The notes beneath the pieces were generated by a model. It was given only the letters and a program-made list of their open reading frames with translations, was not told the DNA's origin and did not search any database. The position numbers and the translations under genes were made by a program. Shown here piece after piece: positions 26,927 through 35,848 of a stretch of DNA of 64,000 nt (its first letter is position 1; every line of letters starts with the position of its first letter). Source of the stretch: Stackebrandtia endophytica (GTDB lineage Bacteria; Actinomycetota; Actinomycetes; Mycobacteriales; Micromonosporaceae); NCBI RefSeq assembly GCF_006716355.1, contig NZ_VFOW01000001.1:992001-1056000 (forward strand). The letters are read 5' to 3'.

Positions 26927-27544
26927 ATGCCAAGCGACTCACCTCGATCGTCGGGGCCATCGACACCACGCGTCCTCGACGTCAGGGGCATCCCCAAACC
27001 CCGGAAGCATCCGGCGATCTTCGAGCTCTATCAGTCGCTGGACGTCGGAGAGTCGTTCATTCTGATCAACGACCACGATCCGAGGCATCTGCGCGACGAG
27101 TTCGACACCGACCATCCAGGCGGGTACGAATGGGAGTATCTGAGCCGACAGCCCCGCGACTGGCAGATCACCATCACCAAACGCGCCCGGACGCCGCTGC
27201 CGCGAGTACTGGTCAACACCGGCGACCTCCCCGAGGAGGCGGCCACCGGGGCGATCTGGTCGATCTCGGCGAGCCGACGCGATCTCGACTCCAATGTCAT
27301 CTGGCTGCCACCGGGCGAGGAGATCGGTGCTCACACCGGTCCCGACCTCGATGTGCTCATCCACGTGATCAGCGGCGGCGGTTCCCTGACGACCGAGCTG
27401 GGTGAGGTACCGCTGACCGCCACCGATGTGGTCTACCTGCCCCGACAGTCGTTGCGAGGCTTCACCGCCGGCCCCGAGGGCCTGCGGTACCTGACCGTGC
27501 ACCGCCGCCGAGAATCCCTGGGACTCAACCCCACCCGCCGCTGA
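26927..27544 (+). CDS. DUF2249 domain fused to a cupin
   Basis: A 205-residue protein. The N-terminal 75 residues carry the DUF2249 pattern: LDVRGIPKPRKHPAIFEL, then LDVGESFILINDHDP, and the YEWEYLSRQPRDWQITI core. A C-terminal cupin (about 110-195) has IWLPPGEEIGAHTGPDLD and LPRQSLRGF. The ribosome-binding site is GGAGG. DUF2249 proteins often accompany nitric-oxide and denitrification functions; that link is established for the family, not shown here. The divergent cupin operon with a Cys-containing regulator suggests one regulon. Confidence 0.85.
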   Translation: MPSDSPRSSGPSTPRVLDVRGIPKPRKHPAIFELYQSLDVGESFILINDHDPRHLRDEFDTDHPGGYEWEYLSRQPRDWQITITKRARTPLPRVLVNTGDLPEEAATGAIWSISASRRDLDSNVIWLPPGEEIGAHTGPDLDVLIHVISGGGSLTTELGEVPLTATDVVYLPRQSLRGFTAGPEGLRYLTVHRRRESLGLNPTRR

Positions 27545-27814
27545 CCGATCCACCACGGAGGGCGCCGAACCAGGAAACGCGCCGTACCCCGGGGTATCAC
27601 CTCCGGGTCCATGTGACAGCCGTCCTTGCGCGGAAGCCACTCCGCATCCCACGATCGTCGCGACACCGTCAACGACGCCGTCTATCGGTGGGACATCGGG
27701 TTTCTCACCGATCCGGCGGCGACCGCGTGCGCACGCTCCACCGAACTCACCGATGAACAGCTAACGCGGTATCTGCCCGAGATCGATCCTGCGGATTATC
27801 CGGTGTGCGGGCGG

Positions 27815-28224
27815 TTATCCGCGCCTCACCACGGTGAGGGCGTCGATCTCCAACCGGGCACCGGGTACCACCAGGCCGCTCACCTGCACCAGGGAGTTCG
27901 CGGGTTCGCCTATGTCGCCGAGGAACTCGGCGCGAGCGGTGCGGATCGCCGTCAGTCGGCCAGATCCAGGACGAAGAAGTTGAGCCGCAGGATGTGGCCG
28001 ACGTCGCTGCCGCACGCCGTCAGGGCCAACCGCAGGTTGTGGAACACCTGTCGAGCCTGCCCCAACGGGTCACCGTCGGCCACCAGGTTGCCGTCGGCGT
28101 CGAGGGGCAACTGGCCGGAGACCGCGACGACCTCGCCCCTGGCGGCGACGACGTGGCTGTAGCCGTTCGTCGGCGGCATTCCCGCAGGTCGCGGAACTCG
28201 GGTTATCGGCGAGGCGTCGGTCAT
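27815..28224 (-). pseudogene. RidA-family enamine/imine deaminase, broken by a one-base frameshift
   Basis: Starting at 28224, the first frame gives a RidA-like N-terminus (GMPPTNGYSHVV, VVAVSGQLPLDADGNLV, ARQVFHNLRLALTACG) and ends prematurely at 27952 after LNFFVLDLAD. The next frame continues exactly where RidA should, with LTAIRTARAEFLGDIGEPANS and VSGLVVPGARLEIDALTVV, to a stop at 27815. Restoring a single C in GAC-TGACGG near 27955 joins the halves into a normal protein of about 136 residues. RidA removes reactive enamines from PLP enzymes. Either the gene is recently inactivated or this is a sequencing error. Confidence 0.8.
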
Positions 28225-28448
28225 CGCACCAGCGTAGGCGACCATGTTGGACGTTCGGTGGCCGGAGCTCGTGGGGCACCGAACGCGCTGGATCGCGCCG
28301 CCGAGAGCCTCGACTGGACCCGAGCGGCCCGGCGACACCGATCGTGTCGGACCGCCTTCGCTCGGTGATGCGATTCGGTCGGTAATCGCCCCCATAGTGA
28401 CCTGCGCGATCACCGCCGCGCCACTCGAAACCCCCGCCACCGACGAAT

Positions 28449-28488
28449 GCCACTATTTGTGGCCGCCTGCAAATGCGACTAGATTGCA
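28449..28488. promoter_or_regulatory. Overlapping inverted repeats upstream of the ABC importer operon
   Basis: GCCAC-TATTT-GTGGC (28449-28463) is followed by TGCAA-N11-TTGCA (28468-28488), with ATTTG/CAAAT arms between them. This cluster 33 bases before the permease start is a candidate metal-regulator operator. It does not match the classic DtxR iron box. Confidence 0.35.
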
Positions 28489-28520
28489 ATAGATGTTCGA
28501 CCGGTGAATGGAGTGGATCA

Positions 28521-29609
28521 TTGGAGGAGCTCGCGACTCGGGTCGACCCTCATGATCCGCTCGGAACCCGTCCGCAACGCCGCCGCAGTGTCTGGTGGGT
28601 TGCGGGTTTGACCGTCGGCCTGGTCGTGACCATGGTGTTGACCGTGGGCATCGGTCCGGTCGCGATCGCACCCGACCTGGTGCTGGCCATCACGGGTCAT
28701 CACCTCTTCGACATCCCCGCCACGGGCGATTGGGCCCGCTCCGACGCGTCGATCGTGTGGAACGTGCGGATACCGCGGGTGCTGCTGGGTGTCGCGGTCG
28801 GTGCCGGCCTGGCCATCTGTGGCGCGGTCCTTCAGGCCATGGTCCGCAACATGCTCGCCGACCCCTACATCCTGGGCATCTCCAGTGGTGCTTCCGTCGG
28901 AGCGGCGGGAGCCATCCTGTTCGGGGTGGGCGCCGGAATCGGACTCAACGCGTTGCCGGTGAGCGCGTTCCTGGGCGCGTTGGCCGCGGCACTGCTGGTC
29001 TTCTTCATCGCCCGCGCCGGAGGGCAGATCACCTCACTGCGGCTCCTGCTGTCGGGTGTGGCGGTCGGTTACGCGCTGTCGGCGGTCACCAGTTTCATCA
29101 TCTTCGCGTCGGATTCGGCCGAGGGTTCCCGCTCGGTGATGTTCTGGCTACTGGGGTCGTTGAGCCTGGCCAGGTGGGACATCCTGCTGTACATCGTGTT
29201 GGCCGTCGTCGTCATCGCGTTGTTGCTCATGATCCTGTGGGGCCGTCGGCTGGACGCCATCTCGCTTGGTGATGAGACCGCGTTGACGCTGGGCGTGTCA
29301 CCGACCCGCACCCGGGTCATCCTGCTGGTGTTCGTATCCCTCACCACCGGCGCCATCGTCGCCGCCGCGGGAGCCATCGGGTTCGTGGGCCTGGTGATCC
29401 CGCACATCGCACGACGGCTGGTCGGTGCGGTTCATACCCGGCTCATACCGGTTGCCGCCCTGATCGGCGCGATCTTCCTGGTGTGGGCGGATGCGTTGGC
29501 GCGCACGGTGATGCAACCCCGTGAGCTGCCCATCGGAATCATCACCGCGATGGTCGGCGCCCCGTTCCTCCTCTTCCTGGTGCGGCGCATGTACGCGCGT
29601 CGCAGTTGA
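28521..29609 (+). CDS. FecCD-family metal-chelate ABC permease
   Basis: A roughly 362-residue BtuC/FecCD-type permease with about ten helices. Signature segments are RIPRVLLGVAVGAGLAICGA, DPYILGISSGASVGAAGA, the coupling-helix region ETALTLGVSPTRTR, and GFVGLVIPHIARRL. The start is uncertain: TTG 28521 (with GGAGTGG upstream) is preferred because family N-termini are short. ATG 28473 would add 16 residues and run through the inverted-repeat element. It forms an operon with a binding lipoprotein, an ATPase and a methyltransferase. It imports an iron-siderophore, haem, cobalamin or similar chelate. Confidence 0.9.
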   Translation: MEELATRVDPHDPLGTRPQRRRSVWWVAGLTVGLVVTMVLTVGIGPVAIAPDLVLAITGHHLFDIPATGDWARSDASIVWNVRIPRVLLGVAVGAGLAICGAVLQAMVRNMLADPYILGISSGASVGAAGAILFGVGAGIGLNALPVSAFLGALAAALLVFFIARAGGQITSLRLLLSGVAVGYALSAVTSFIIFASDSAEGSRSVMFWLLGSLSLARWDILLYIVLAVVVIALLLMILWGRRLDAISLGDETALTLGVSPTRTRVILLVFVSLTTGAIVAAAGAIGFVGLVIPHIARRLVGAVHTRLIPVAALIGAIFLVWADALARTVMQPRELPIGIITAMVGAPFLLFLVRRMYARRS

Positions 29610-29640
29610 CAAGTCCCTCGCCTACCTCGAAGGAGTTCCC

Positions 29641-30615
29641 ATGCGCCACAAACCGATCGCCCTGTTGGCCGTCCCGATCCTCGCGCTGTCGTTGGCCGGG
29701 TGCGCCGAGACCGGCACGGATGCCGCGGCCTCCGACGGCTCCTACCCGGTGACGGTCCCCAACTGCGGCACCGACGTGGTCTTCGAACGCGAACCGGAGC
29801 GGGTGGTCCTGCTGGAGAGCGCCCCGGTGACCATCCTGGAGGGACTGGGCCTGCTCGACCGCGTCGTCTCACGGGCGGGATCGTTCGCTCCCGAGTACTA
29901 CTCGGACGGGTTGAACGCCCAGATCTCCGACATCCCGGCGTTGTCGGAGGACATCGACGCCAGCGGGCACCTGATGCTGTCGCAGGAGGTCGTCATAGCC
30001 GAGGAGCCGGATCTGGTGCTGGGCCTGCCCGACGGGATGACTCGGGAGGGGCTCGCCGACGCCGGCGCCAACGTGTTGATTCAGGAGGTCTACTGCTCAC
30101 AGGAGGAAACGACCTTCGAGACCCTGTACGACCAGATCAACGTGTTCGGTACGGTCTTCGACCGCTCCACCGAGGCGGCCGAGTTGATCGACTCGCTTCA
30201 GCAGCGGGTCACCGCGATCACCGACAGTACCGCCGACGCACCCGAACGGACCGCGGCGGTGCTCTACCCGTCGATCGGCGGCGGTCCACTGTATACCTAT
30301 GGAACCGCGTCGATGGCCCATCCGCAGTTGGAGGCGGCGGGGTTCACCAACGTCTTCGCCGACACCCCCGACCGGGTGTTCGAGGTCAGCATCGAAGAAC
30401 TCATCGATCGCGATCCCGAAGTGTTGATTCTGCTCGGACAGGGGGATCTGTCCGGTTTGGTCGACGAGATCACCGCGCTCCCGGGGTCGGATTCGCTGCG
30501 CGCCCTGGCCGACGATCAGGTTCTGGTGCAACCGTTCAACTTCACCGAACCACCCAGCCCACTGGCGGTCGAGGGCCTGGAGCGGATCGTCGAACGGTTC
30601 AGCACAGGAGGATAG
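29641..30615 (+). CDS. Metal-chelate ABC transporter substrate-binding lipoprotein
   Basis: A 324-residue type III (helical-backbone) binding protein anchored by lipidation: a signal peptide, then a LSLAGC lipobox (Cys at about 21). The mature domain has the FepB/BtuF pattern: VVFEREPERVVLLESAPVTI, a central long helix, EEPDLVLG and a C-terminal QVLVQPFNFTEPPSPLAVEGL. AAGGAG precedes the ATG. It delivers ligand to the FecCD permease encoded 31 bases upstream. Confidence 0.9.
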   Translation: MRHKPIALLAVPILALSLAGCAETGTDAAASDGSYPVTVPNCGTDVVFEREPERVVLLESAPVTILEGLGLLDRVVSRAGSFAPEYYSDGLNAQISDIPALSEDIDASGHLMLSQEVVIAEEPDLVLGLPDGMTREGLADAGANVLIQEVYCSQEETTFETLYDQINVFGTVFDRSTEAAELIDSLQQRVTAITDSTADAPERTAAVLYPSIGGGPLYTYGTASMAHPQLEAAGFTNVFADTPDRVFEVSIEELIDRDPEVLILLGQGDLSGLVDEITALPGSDSLRALADDQVLVQPFNFTEPPSPLAVEGLERIVERFSTGG

Positions 30616-30618
30616 TCC

Positions 30619-31455
30619 ATGTTGGATGCATACGACATCCACCACGCCTACGGATCGGCACCGGTGCTGCGCGGCGTGTCGGTGCAGGCCTCCGACGGTG
30701 AGGTCGTCGGGCTCATCGGCCCCAACGGCAGCGGAAAGACCACCCTGCTGCGGACGCTGTACGGCTCCCTGACTCCGCAACGTGGGACCGTCACCCTCGA
30801 CGACGTTCCACTGGCTCGGTTCACCCGCCCGCAGTTGGCGCGACGCCTGGCGGTCGTGGTGCAGGAACAGGCCGGCGAGATGCCGTTGAGCGTCGCCGAT
30901 ACCGTCCTGTTGGGACGGACACCGCATCTGGGCACGTTCCAACGCCGAACCGACGTCGACACCAAAATCGCCGCCGACGCGTTGGCCCGCGTCGGCGCGA
31001 CCCACCTGGCATCACGCGACTTCGGGGGGTTGTCCGGAGGCGAACGCCAACGCGTCCTCATCGCACGTGCCCTGGCACAGCAGGCGGAGTACCTGCTGAT
31101 GGACGAACCGACGAACCACCTCGACATCCACTTCCAACACGAGGTCCTGCACCTGGTGCGGGAGTTGGGGGTGACCACGGTCGTAGTGCTGCACGACCTC
31201 AACCTCGCCGCCCGCTACTGCGATCGGCTGGTGCTGCTGCACGAGGGCCGGGCACACGCCGACGGCACACCGGAGGACGTGCTGCTGCCGACGATCCTGG
31301 AGGAGGTCTACCGCATCGCGATCGAACCGGTCACCGCCGATGACGGCCGTCTCCAACTGTTGTTCCGCCACACCGAGGCGGCCATGCCCGTCAACGACGA
31401 CACGTTGGGGCGGGTGGGGTCACCACACTCCCCGGCCATGAAAGGAACCTCATGA
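30619..31455 (+). CDS. Metal-chelate ABC transporter ATPase (FepC/BtuD-like)
   Basis: A 278-residue ABC ATPase. Walker A is GPNGSGKTT. The Q-loop VVVQEQAGEMPLSV, the signature LSGGERQRVLIARAL and Walker B YLLMDEPTNHLDI complete the site, with H-loop VVLHDLN. AGGAGG precedes the ATG, three bases after the binding-protein stop. It powers import by the permease; the C-terminal tail beyond residue 235 is specific to FecE-like ATPases. Confidence 0.93.
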   Translation: MLDAYDIHHAYGSAPVLRGVSVQASDGEVVGLIGPNGSGKTTLLRTLYGSLTPQRGTVTLDDVPLARFTRPQLARRLAVVVQEQAGEMPLSVADTVLLGRTPHLGTFQRRTDVDTKIAADALARVGATHLASRDFGGLSGGERQRVLIARALAQQAEYLLMDEPTNHLDIHFQHEVLHLVRELGVTTVVVLHDLNLAARYCDRLVLLHEGRAHADGTPEDVLLPTILEEVYRIAIEPVTADDGRLQLLFRHTEAAMPVNDDTLGRVGSPHSPAMKGTS

Positions 31456-32180
31456 GCGCTGACACCGCCCAATCCGGAATCACGGCGTACTGGGACAAGT
31501 ACGCCGACGTCTACGACACCCATCAGGTCGACCGGCAGCGGCAACCGGAGGTACGCGCCGCCTGGCAACGGGTGTGGTCGCAGGCGTTGCCGTCCGAACC
31601 GGCAACCGTGCTGGACGTCGGGACCGGAAGTGGCAACGTCGCACTGCTGGTGGCAGAACTCGGCCACCGCGTCACCGGGATCGATCTGTCCGCCGGAATG
31701 CTCGGCGAAGCCAAGCGCAAGACGACCGATTCGGCCAATCCTCCGACGTTCCTCTTCGGAGACGCGGTGGCTCCCGCCTTCGACGACGCCTCCTTCGACG
31801 TCATCACCGCCCGATACGTACTGTGGACGGTTCGCGACCCGGAACTCGCGCTTGCCAACTGGCGCCGGCTGCTGCGGCCGGGCGGCCGATTGATCGCCGT
31901 CGACTCCACTTGGTACCCCGACGGTGTGGCGGCGACCGGCGTCGACACCGCCACCGACCGGGAGCGTGATTTCCGGTCCGCCTACACCGACGAGGTGTTG
32001 GAGCGGCTGCCGCTGGCGGAGTCGACCGATATCCACCAGAGCGCCGATCGGCTGCGACAGGCCGGATTCGACAACGTGACCGTCGACGAACTGCCCGAGA
32101 TTCTGGAGCTCGACCGCAGACACGGTGTAGCGCCGGGGCACCGACCGCAGATGCAGTACCGGATCACCGCGACGGTGTGA
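31452..32180 (+). CDS. Class I SAM-dependent methyltransferase in the ABC importer operon
   Basis: A 242-residue methyltransferase. Motif I is VLDVGTGSGNVALLVAELG, motif II GIDLSAGML, motif IV FDVITARYVLWTV, and LLRPGGRLIAVDS follows. Its ATG overlaps the ATPase stop (ATGA), so it is translationally coupled to chelate import. Such genes recur beside FecCD importers in actinomycetes. Modification of the imported chelate or of a metallophore intermediate is a plausible but unproven role. Confidence 0.88.
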   Translation: MSADTAQSGITAYWDKYADVYDTHQVDRQRQPEVRAAWQRVWSQALPSEPATVLDVGTGSGNVALLVAELGHRVTGIDLSAGMLGEAKRKTTDSANPPTFLFGDAVAPAFDDASFDVITARYVLWTVRDPELALANWRRLLRPGGRLIAVDSTWYPDGVAATGVDTATDRERDFRSAYTDEVLERLPLAESTDIHQSADRLRQAGFDNVTVDELPEILELDRRHGVAPGHRPQMQYRITATV

Positions 32181-32224
32181 AAGGGTCCCCGACGCGGCCG
32201 CCGCTCGGTTCTACACTGTCCGTC

Positions 32225-32659
32225 ATGGATCTGATCGAGTATCGGCGGTTGCTGCGTCGGATTCTGGAGCGGTACACCGATTCGGCGATCGGGAAGTTGA
32301 CCGCGATCCTCGCGTCGGTACCGACCACGGCGACCGGCTTGACCATTGTGGCGTCCTATGAGGATGACGGTGGTGGGAGCTTCTCGGTCTGGGCACGCTT
32401 GGAGGGGCCGGACTCCTACGTGCTGAACCGGCCGATCGAGGCTCATCGTGAACTGTTCGCCGTCCTCCACACCGAAGACGGTCTGACTCCTCCGGTCCCC
32501 GCCGAGACCGGAGGTGAGTCCTTCAACGTGCCCGACGCCATCGCCGACACCGTCGCCGACTGGGTGGCGAGCCTGCGCGACCGAGTGCCACAATCCCGGT
32601 GGGAATGGACGGTCGACGGCGCCGACGGAATCGGCACCACGACACCGCGACTACTGTGA
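32225..32659 (+). CDS. Hypothetical 144-residue protein
   Basis: An acidic cytoplasmic protein. The N-terminal helix MDLIEYRRLLRRILERYTDS is followed by alternating beta strands (TGLTIVASYEDDGGG, SFSVWARLEGP) and a C-terminal helix with WVASLRDRV. It resembles short uncharacterised actinobacterial proteins of the DUF6389 type, though I am not sure. It starts 44 bases after the methyltransferase and may end the operon. Confidence 0.6.
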   Translation: MDLIEYRRLLRRILERYTDSAIGKLTAILASVPTTATGLTIVASYEDDGGGSFSVWARLEGPDSYVLNRPIEAHRELFAVLHTEDGLTPPVPAETGGESFNVPDAIADTVADWVASLRDRVPQSRWEWTVDGADGIGTTTPRLL

Positions 32660-32684
32660 TGAGGCCGACCGGCCCCGGCGACGA

Positions 32685-33482
32685 CTACGAGTCCGCGAGC
32701 GAGATGCCCAGGTCCCGGTTCAGTCGAGCCCGGCACGCCTCGTCCAACGCGGTCGGCCATTCAACGCCGGTTCGTTCGGCCAGTTCGCGCCCCAGCGGAA
32801 GGAACGCCTCGGCGCAGGCCACGTGCACCGCCACGACCGAGTCACGGTCAGCCGACATGGCCGGAAGCTCAGTCAGCAACCGCATCCGCTCGGGCGGCAA
32901 CAACGGTGACAGATGCAGCGCCCCGCCACGGTCCTCGACGGCGACGTCTTCGAGCATCAGCTGGATGAGCATGGTCCGGAGCAGGCCCGCACCGGAGACT
33001 CCGAGCACGTATTCCCCACGTCCGATGGCGACCGGCAGCAGCCCGAGCACTCGGAAGAACTCGGTCACCAGGGCCCGGATCCGCGCCGGGTCGGGTGCCA
33101 GCGGCTGGCCGCTGTCCTGGAGTCGATCGTCCAGACCGTCCTTGTCGAACAGGACTTTGAGGGTGGTGCGGGTGCGATACGGAATCTCCTCGGGGGTACC
33201 GAAGACGACGTCGAAACGGTGCCACTGCGGCGTGATGGCGTTGAAGATCGGGAGACTTCCGACCCGTTGATTCAACACCGTGGGTGTGATCGCGTCGCAG
33301 ATTGTCGGCCAATCCTTGATCAGGGCCTCGCGTTCGGACTCGGCGACCACGAGCCAAACGTCCACGTCGCTGAATTCATCAGCGGTTCCCCTGGCCAGGC
33401 TGCCCGACAGCCACGCGCCACGAATCCGGTCGTCCGCCTGTAGCTGATCGCTCACCCGTTGAATCAATACTTCCCGGTCCAC
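32685..33482 (-). CDS. Nucleotidyltransferase-domain protein (aminoglycoside-adenylyltransferase-like)
   Basis: A 265-residue protein with the Pol-beta-type motif GSLARGTADEFSDVDVWL (the GS-x10-DxD signature for Mg-nucleotide transfer) and an all-helical C-terminal domain like that of ANT(4')/kanamycin-type or LinA/DUF4037 proteins. The GTG start at 33482 has GGGAG 4 bases upstream. The product could modify a drug or regulate a host target; there is no evidence for resistance. It is convergent with the hypothetical gene to its left. Confidence 0.8.
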   Translation of the reverse strand: MDREVLIQRVSDQLQADDRIRGAWLSGSLARGTADEFSDVDVWLVVAESEREALIKDWPTICDAITPTVLNQRVGSLPIFNAITPQWHRFDVVFGTPEEIPYRTRTTLKVLFDKDGLDDRLQDSGQPLAPDPARIRALVTEFFRVLGLLPVAIGRGEYVLGVSGAGLLRTMLIQLMLEDVAVEDRGGALHLSPLLPPERMRLLTELPAMSADRDSVVAVHVACAEAFLPLGRELAERTGVEWPTALDEACRARLNRDLGISLADS

Positions 33483-33719
33483 GTCGCTCCCAGTGATCGG
33501 TCGGAAGTTGTCGGTGCAGTGTACCGGGCGCTTCCCGATCGGCTGCAACACAGATGATGTGCTGCGTCAGCGCCGGAACCGCATGGCCACAACGTATCGC
33601 CGATACACCGATAGACCTCACTGGACTATCCACAACAGCCATTTATTTTACGCCGTCAGCGTGCACCGGCGGGCGAAGGTCCCCGGCTGACACAGCTCCC
33701 GAGCCAACGCCGTCGGTAC

Positions 33720-34030
33720 GGCTCTATGGCTTGGCGGCCATCTGAGGCACGACGAGGTCCCGGCCCCGCCGGTAGTCGATTCCCACGGCTTGGTGTTGCG
33801 AGAGGTTCAACAGACCGAGCTCGCCGTCTCGCCAAACCACTCACCGACAGACGTGACGGCCTGCCCGCCCACCCCGATCGTGACGGAGCGAACCGTCCGT
33901 TCCCACCCTCGCCGATGCGATCGCTCGGCCGTTGACCTCGACGTCACTCCGTCGCGGCCGGCGACGGCGTACTCCATCGCTTCCACTGAGGAGTACGCCC
34001 GCCGGCTTGCCGAGGCGATCACGTCGAATG
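33720..34030 (-). pseudogene. Degenerate gene fragment with several frameshifts
   Basis: The minus strand shows a coding-like signal that switches frame at least three times. DVIASASRRAYSSVEAMEYAV is followed in a second frame by VEVNGRAIASARVGTDGS, then back to SVTIGVGGQAVTSVGEWFGE, and finally LGLLNLSQHQAVGIDYRR ending PQMAAK. Joined, it would be a compact beta-rich protein of about 100 residues. I do not recognise the family. The rest of 33483-34035 shows nothing else. Confidence 0.35.
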
Positions 34031-34035
34031 GTTGA

Positions 34036-34818
34036 TCAGGCGGTTCGGCGCGCCAGTACGTGTATCAACCGCGCGATTCCCCGATACGGATCAATCCGCC
34101 CGGCACGGTACTCCAACTCGACCAGCGTCGCCAGCTCGGCGGCGGACCGACCGTCGAGGTCGTCGCGGTGATCGCTGAACACCCCCACGCCGTGCCAGGC
34201 AAGGCGCTCGGCACCCAATCCCGCCAGGCAGTCGGTCAGCCCGGCGACAGAGTCACCACGGGTGTCGACACCCAGCCAGCCCCTGGTTGTCTCGGCTTGT
34301 TCGAAGGCGCGCAGCGCGGTCGCGAAGTCGCCCTGGAATCCCGCGCGGGCCGCCAACGCCTCGCTGCTCTTGGTCAGGACCGACACCAGACCTCCCGGTC
34401 GTGCCGCCTCGACCATGATCGTCACCAATGGAACCGGACTGTCCAGATACATCAGGACCCCGTGACTGAGCACCGCGTCGAAGGACGCCTTGGGCAGTTC
34501 TGCGGCGGCCTCCTGCGCGGTCGCACACACCATCGTCACCCGGTCACCGACCTCGGTGGGCAGCTCGGCGAGGCGAGCCCGGGCACGATCCATCATCAGC
34601 GGGGAGGGTTCGACGAGGGTGACGTGGCACCCGCGCTCGGCGAACCGGATCGTCTGCTGCCCGGCCCCGCTGCCGAAGTCGACGATGCGGCGGCCGTCGA
34701 GCTCGTCGCCGAGATGCTCAAGGATGTGTCGGTCGACCAGTTCCTCACGCACCACACCGCGCCCTGAGCCGAAGTGGTCGACGTAGGTGTCCACGATCTG
34801 GGCATTGTCATTCCACAT
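34036..34818 (-). CDS. Class I SAM-dependent methyltransferase
   Basis: A 260-residue methyltransferase of the UbiE/CmoA/SmtA type. Motif I is IVDFGSGAGQQTIRFAERG, motif II LVEPSPLMM, motif IV FDAVLSHGVLMYL, then ARPGGLVSVLTKS. AAGGA lies 7 bases before the ATG. The C-terminal half (LAWHGVGVFSDHRDDLDG) resembles tRNA-cmo5U-type methyltransferases. It is monocistronic. The substrate is unknown. Confidence 0.85.
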   Translation of the reverse strand: MWNDNAQIVDTYVDHFGSGRGVVREELVDRHILEHLGDELDGRRIVDFGSGAGQQTIRFAERGCHVTLVEPSPLMMDRARARLAELPTEVGDRVTMVCATAQEAAAELPKASFDAVLSHGVLMYLDSPVPLVTIMVEAARPGGLVSVLTKSSEALAARAGFQGDFATALRAFEQAETTRGWLGVDTRGDSVAGLTDCLAGLGAERLAWHGVGVFSDHRDDLDGRSAAELATLVELEYRAGRIDPYRGIARLIHVLARRTA

Positions 34819-34984
34819 TGTTTAATCCTTGCGTGATGATGGAGGGGAAGTCCACACCGGCGGCGCCGGAGTGGCTGACGGTGTTCGGTGTCGATGGCGA
34901 TCCGTGGAGGCGACATGCGTCGACCACACGGCAACGGCGTCGACGGGGCCGGGCATGACCGGAGCATCCGCCAACAAACGTCGC

Positions 34985-35848
34985 TCAGCGCGACACCGTC
35001 ACATCGACTCGACCGGTGAGGGAGGCGGCGAACACCGCCGACATGTCGATCAGCGACGGCGCGGTGCCGGTCGGGGTCATCGTCACCGTGATCGGGCGGG
35101 ATTGCAGAATCCACACCTGATCCCCCACCACGGCCCACTCGATGTCCTGCGGGGCGGCGAACAACCGCTCCAACCGGACGGCGAGGTCACGCAACCGCGA
35201 CAGGACCACGGGGGTTAGCGTCACGCCCGCGGCTCGGTCGATGGATCGAAGCCCGCCGGTGACCTTGTCGATCCGGTACCGGTCCGGGTCGACCCGCCCG
35301 TCGCACAGCGCGTCCCCCAATCCTGAGACCGCCTCGATCACCAACTGGGACGGGTCACCGGTGACCGGGTCCTGTGTGAACATCACGCCTGCGTAGTCGG
35401 CGGGCACCATGCGCTGCACCAGAACCGGCATCGCGGTGGCGGTCGCGTCGCCGCGATATTCCCTCGCGGACGCCGCGGAGGCACTGTGCCAGCAACCGGC
35501 GACGGATCGCAGCACCTGGTCACCGGTCTGACGAGACAGATAGCTCTGGAACTGGCCCGCGAACGAGGCACGGCCACCGTCCTCGTCGACTCCGCTGGAC
35601 CGGACCGCGACCGGGACGCCGATCCGGTCGACCGCCTCGATGATTCGGTTCCGCCACGTCCTCGGAATCGCGGCTTCGAGCAGCTCCACGTCGCCGCGTG
35701 GTTCGATGGCCTCGGCGAGGCGGTGCACGTCCCCGGTGATCACGAAGCCGTCGGGGACGTCCATTCCGGCCCGTAGGATTCGGCCCAGGTTGGCGGCCTT
35801 CCCACCCACTTCGGCCGGGTCGGTGGCGTCTGGCAGGTCAACGAGCAT
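34985..35848 (-). CDS. Pyruvate phosphate dikinase/PEP-synthase N-terminal (ATP-grasp) domain protein
   Basis: A 287-residue stand-alone ATP-binding domain. KAANLGRILRAGMDVPDGFV, VAVRSSGVDEDGGRASFAGQ, VMFTQDPVTGDPSQLVIEAV and WILQSRPITV are the successive PPDK_N motifs. This domain phosphorylates a His on a partner swivelling domain. It overlaps the upstream gene by 11 bases, and that gene carries the His domain. Together they match the two-subunit layout of phenylphosphate synthase or a split rifampin phosphotransferase. The GTG at 35851 is an alternative start. Confidence 0.87.
   Translation of the reverse strand: MLVDLPDATDPAEVGGKAANLGRILRAGMDVPDGFVITGDVHRLAEAIEPRGDVELLEAAIPRTWRNRIIEAVDRIGVPVAVRSSGVDEDGGRASFAGQFQSYLSRQTGDQVLRSVAGCWHSASAASAREYRGDATATAMPVLVQRMVPADYAGVMFTQDPVTGDPSQLVIEAVSGLGDALCDGRVDPDRYRIDKVTGGLRSIDRAAGVTLTPVVLSRLRDLAVRLERLFAAPQDIEWAVVGDQVWILQSRPITVTMTPTGTAPSLIDMSAVFAASLTGRVDVTVSR

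Noticed and set aside
27626-27814. Plus-strand frame reading LTDEQLTRYLPEIDPADYPV
   Set aside because: Protein-like locally, but no start and it runs into the antisense of ridA; may be a relic, not annotated.
28225-28520. Possible cobalamin riboswitch before the FecCD permease
   Set aside because: No B12 box or conserved cobalamin-riboswitch core is present in the leader.
32685-33482. Aminoglycoside resistance gene
   Set aside because: Only the general nucleotidyltransferase motif is visible; nothing shows drug specificity.
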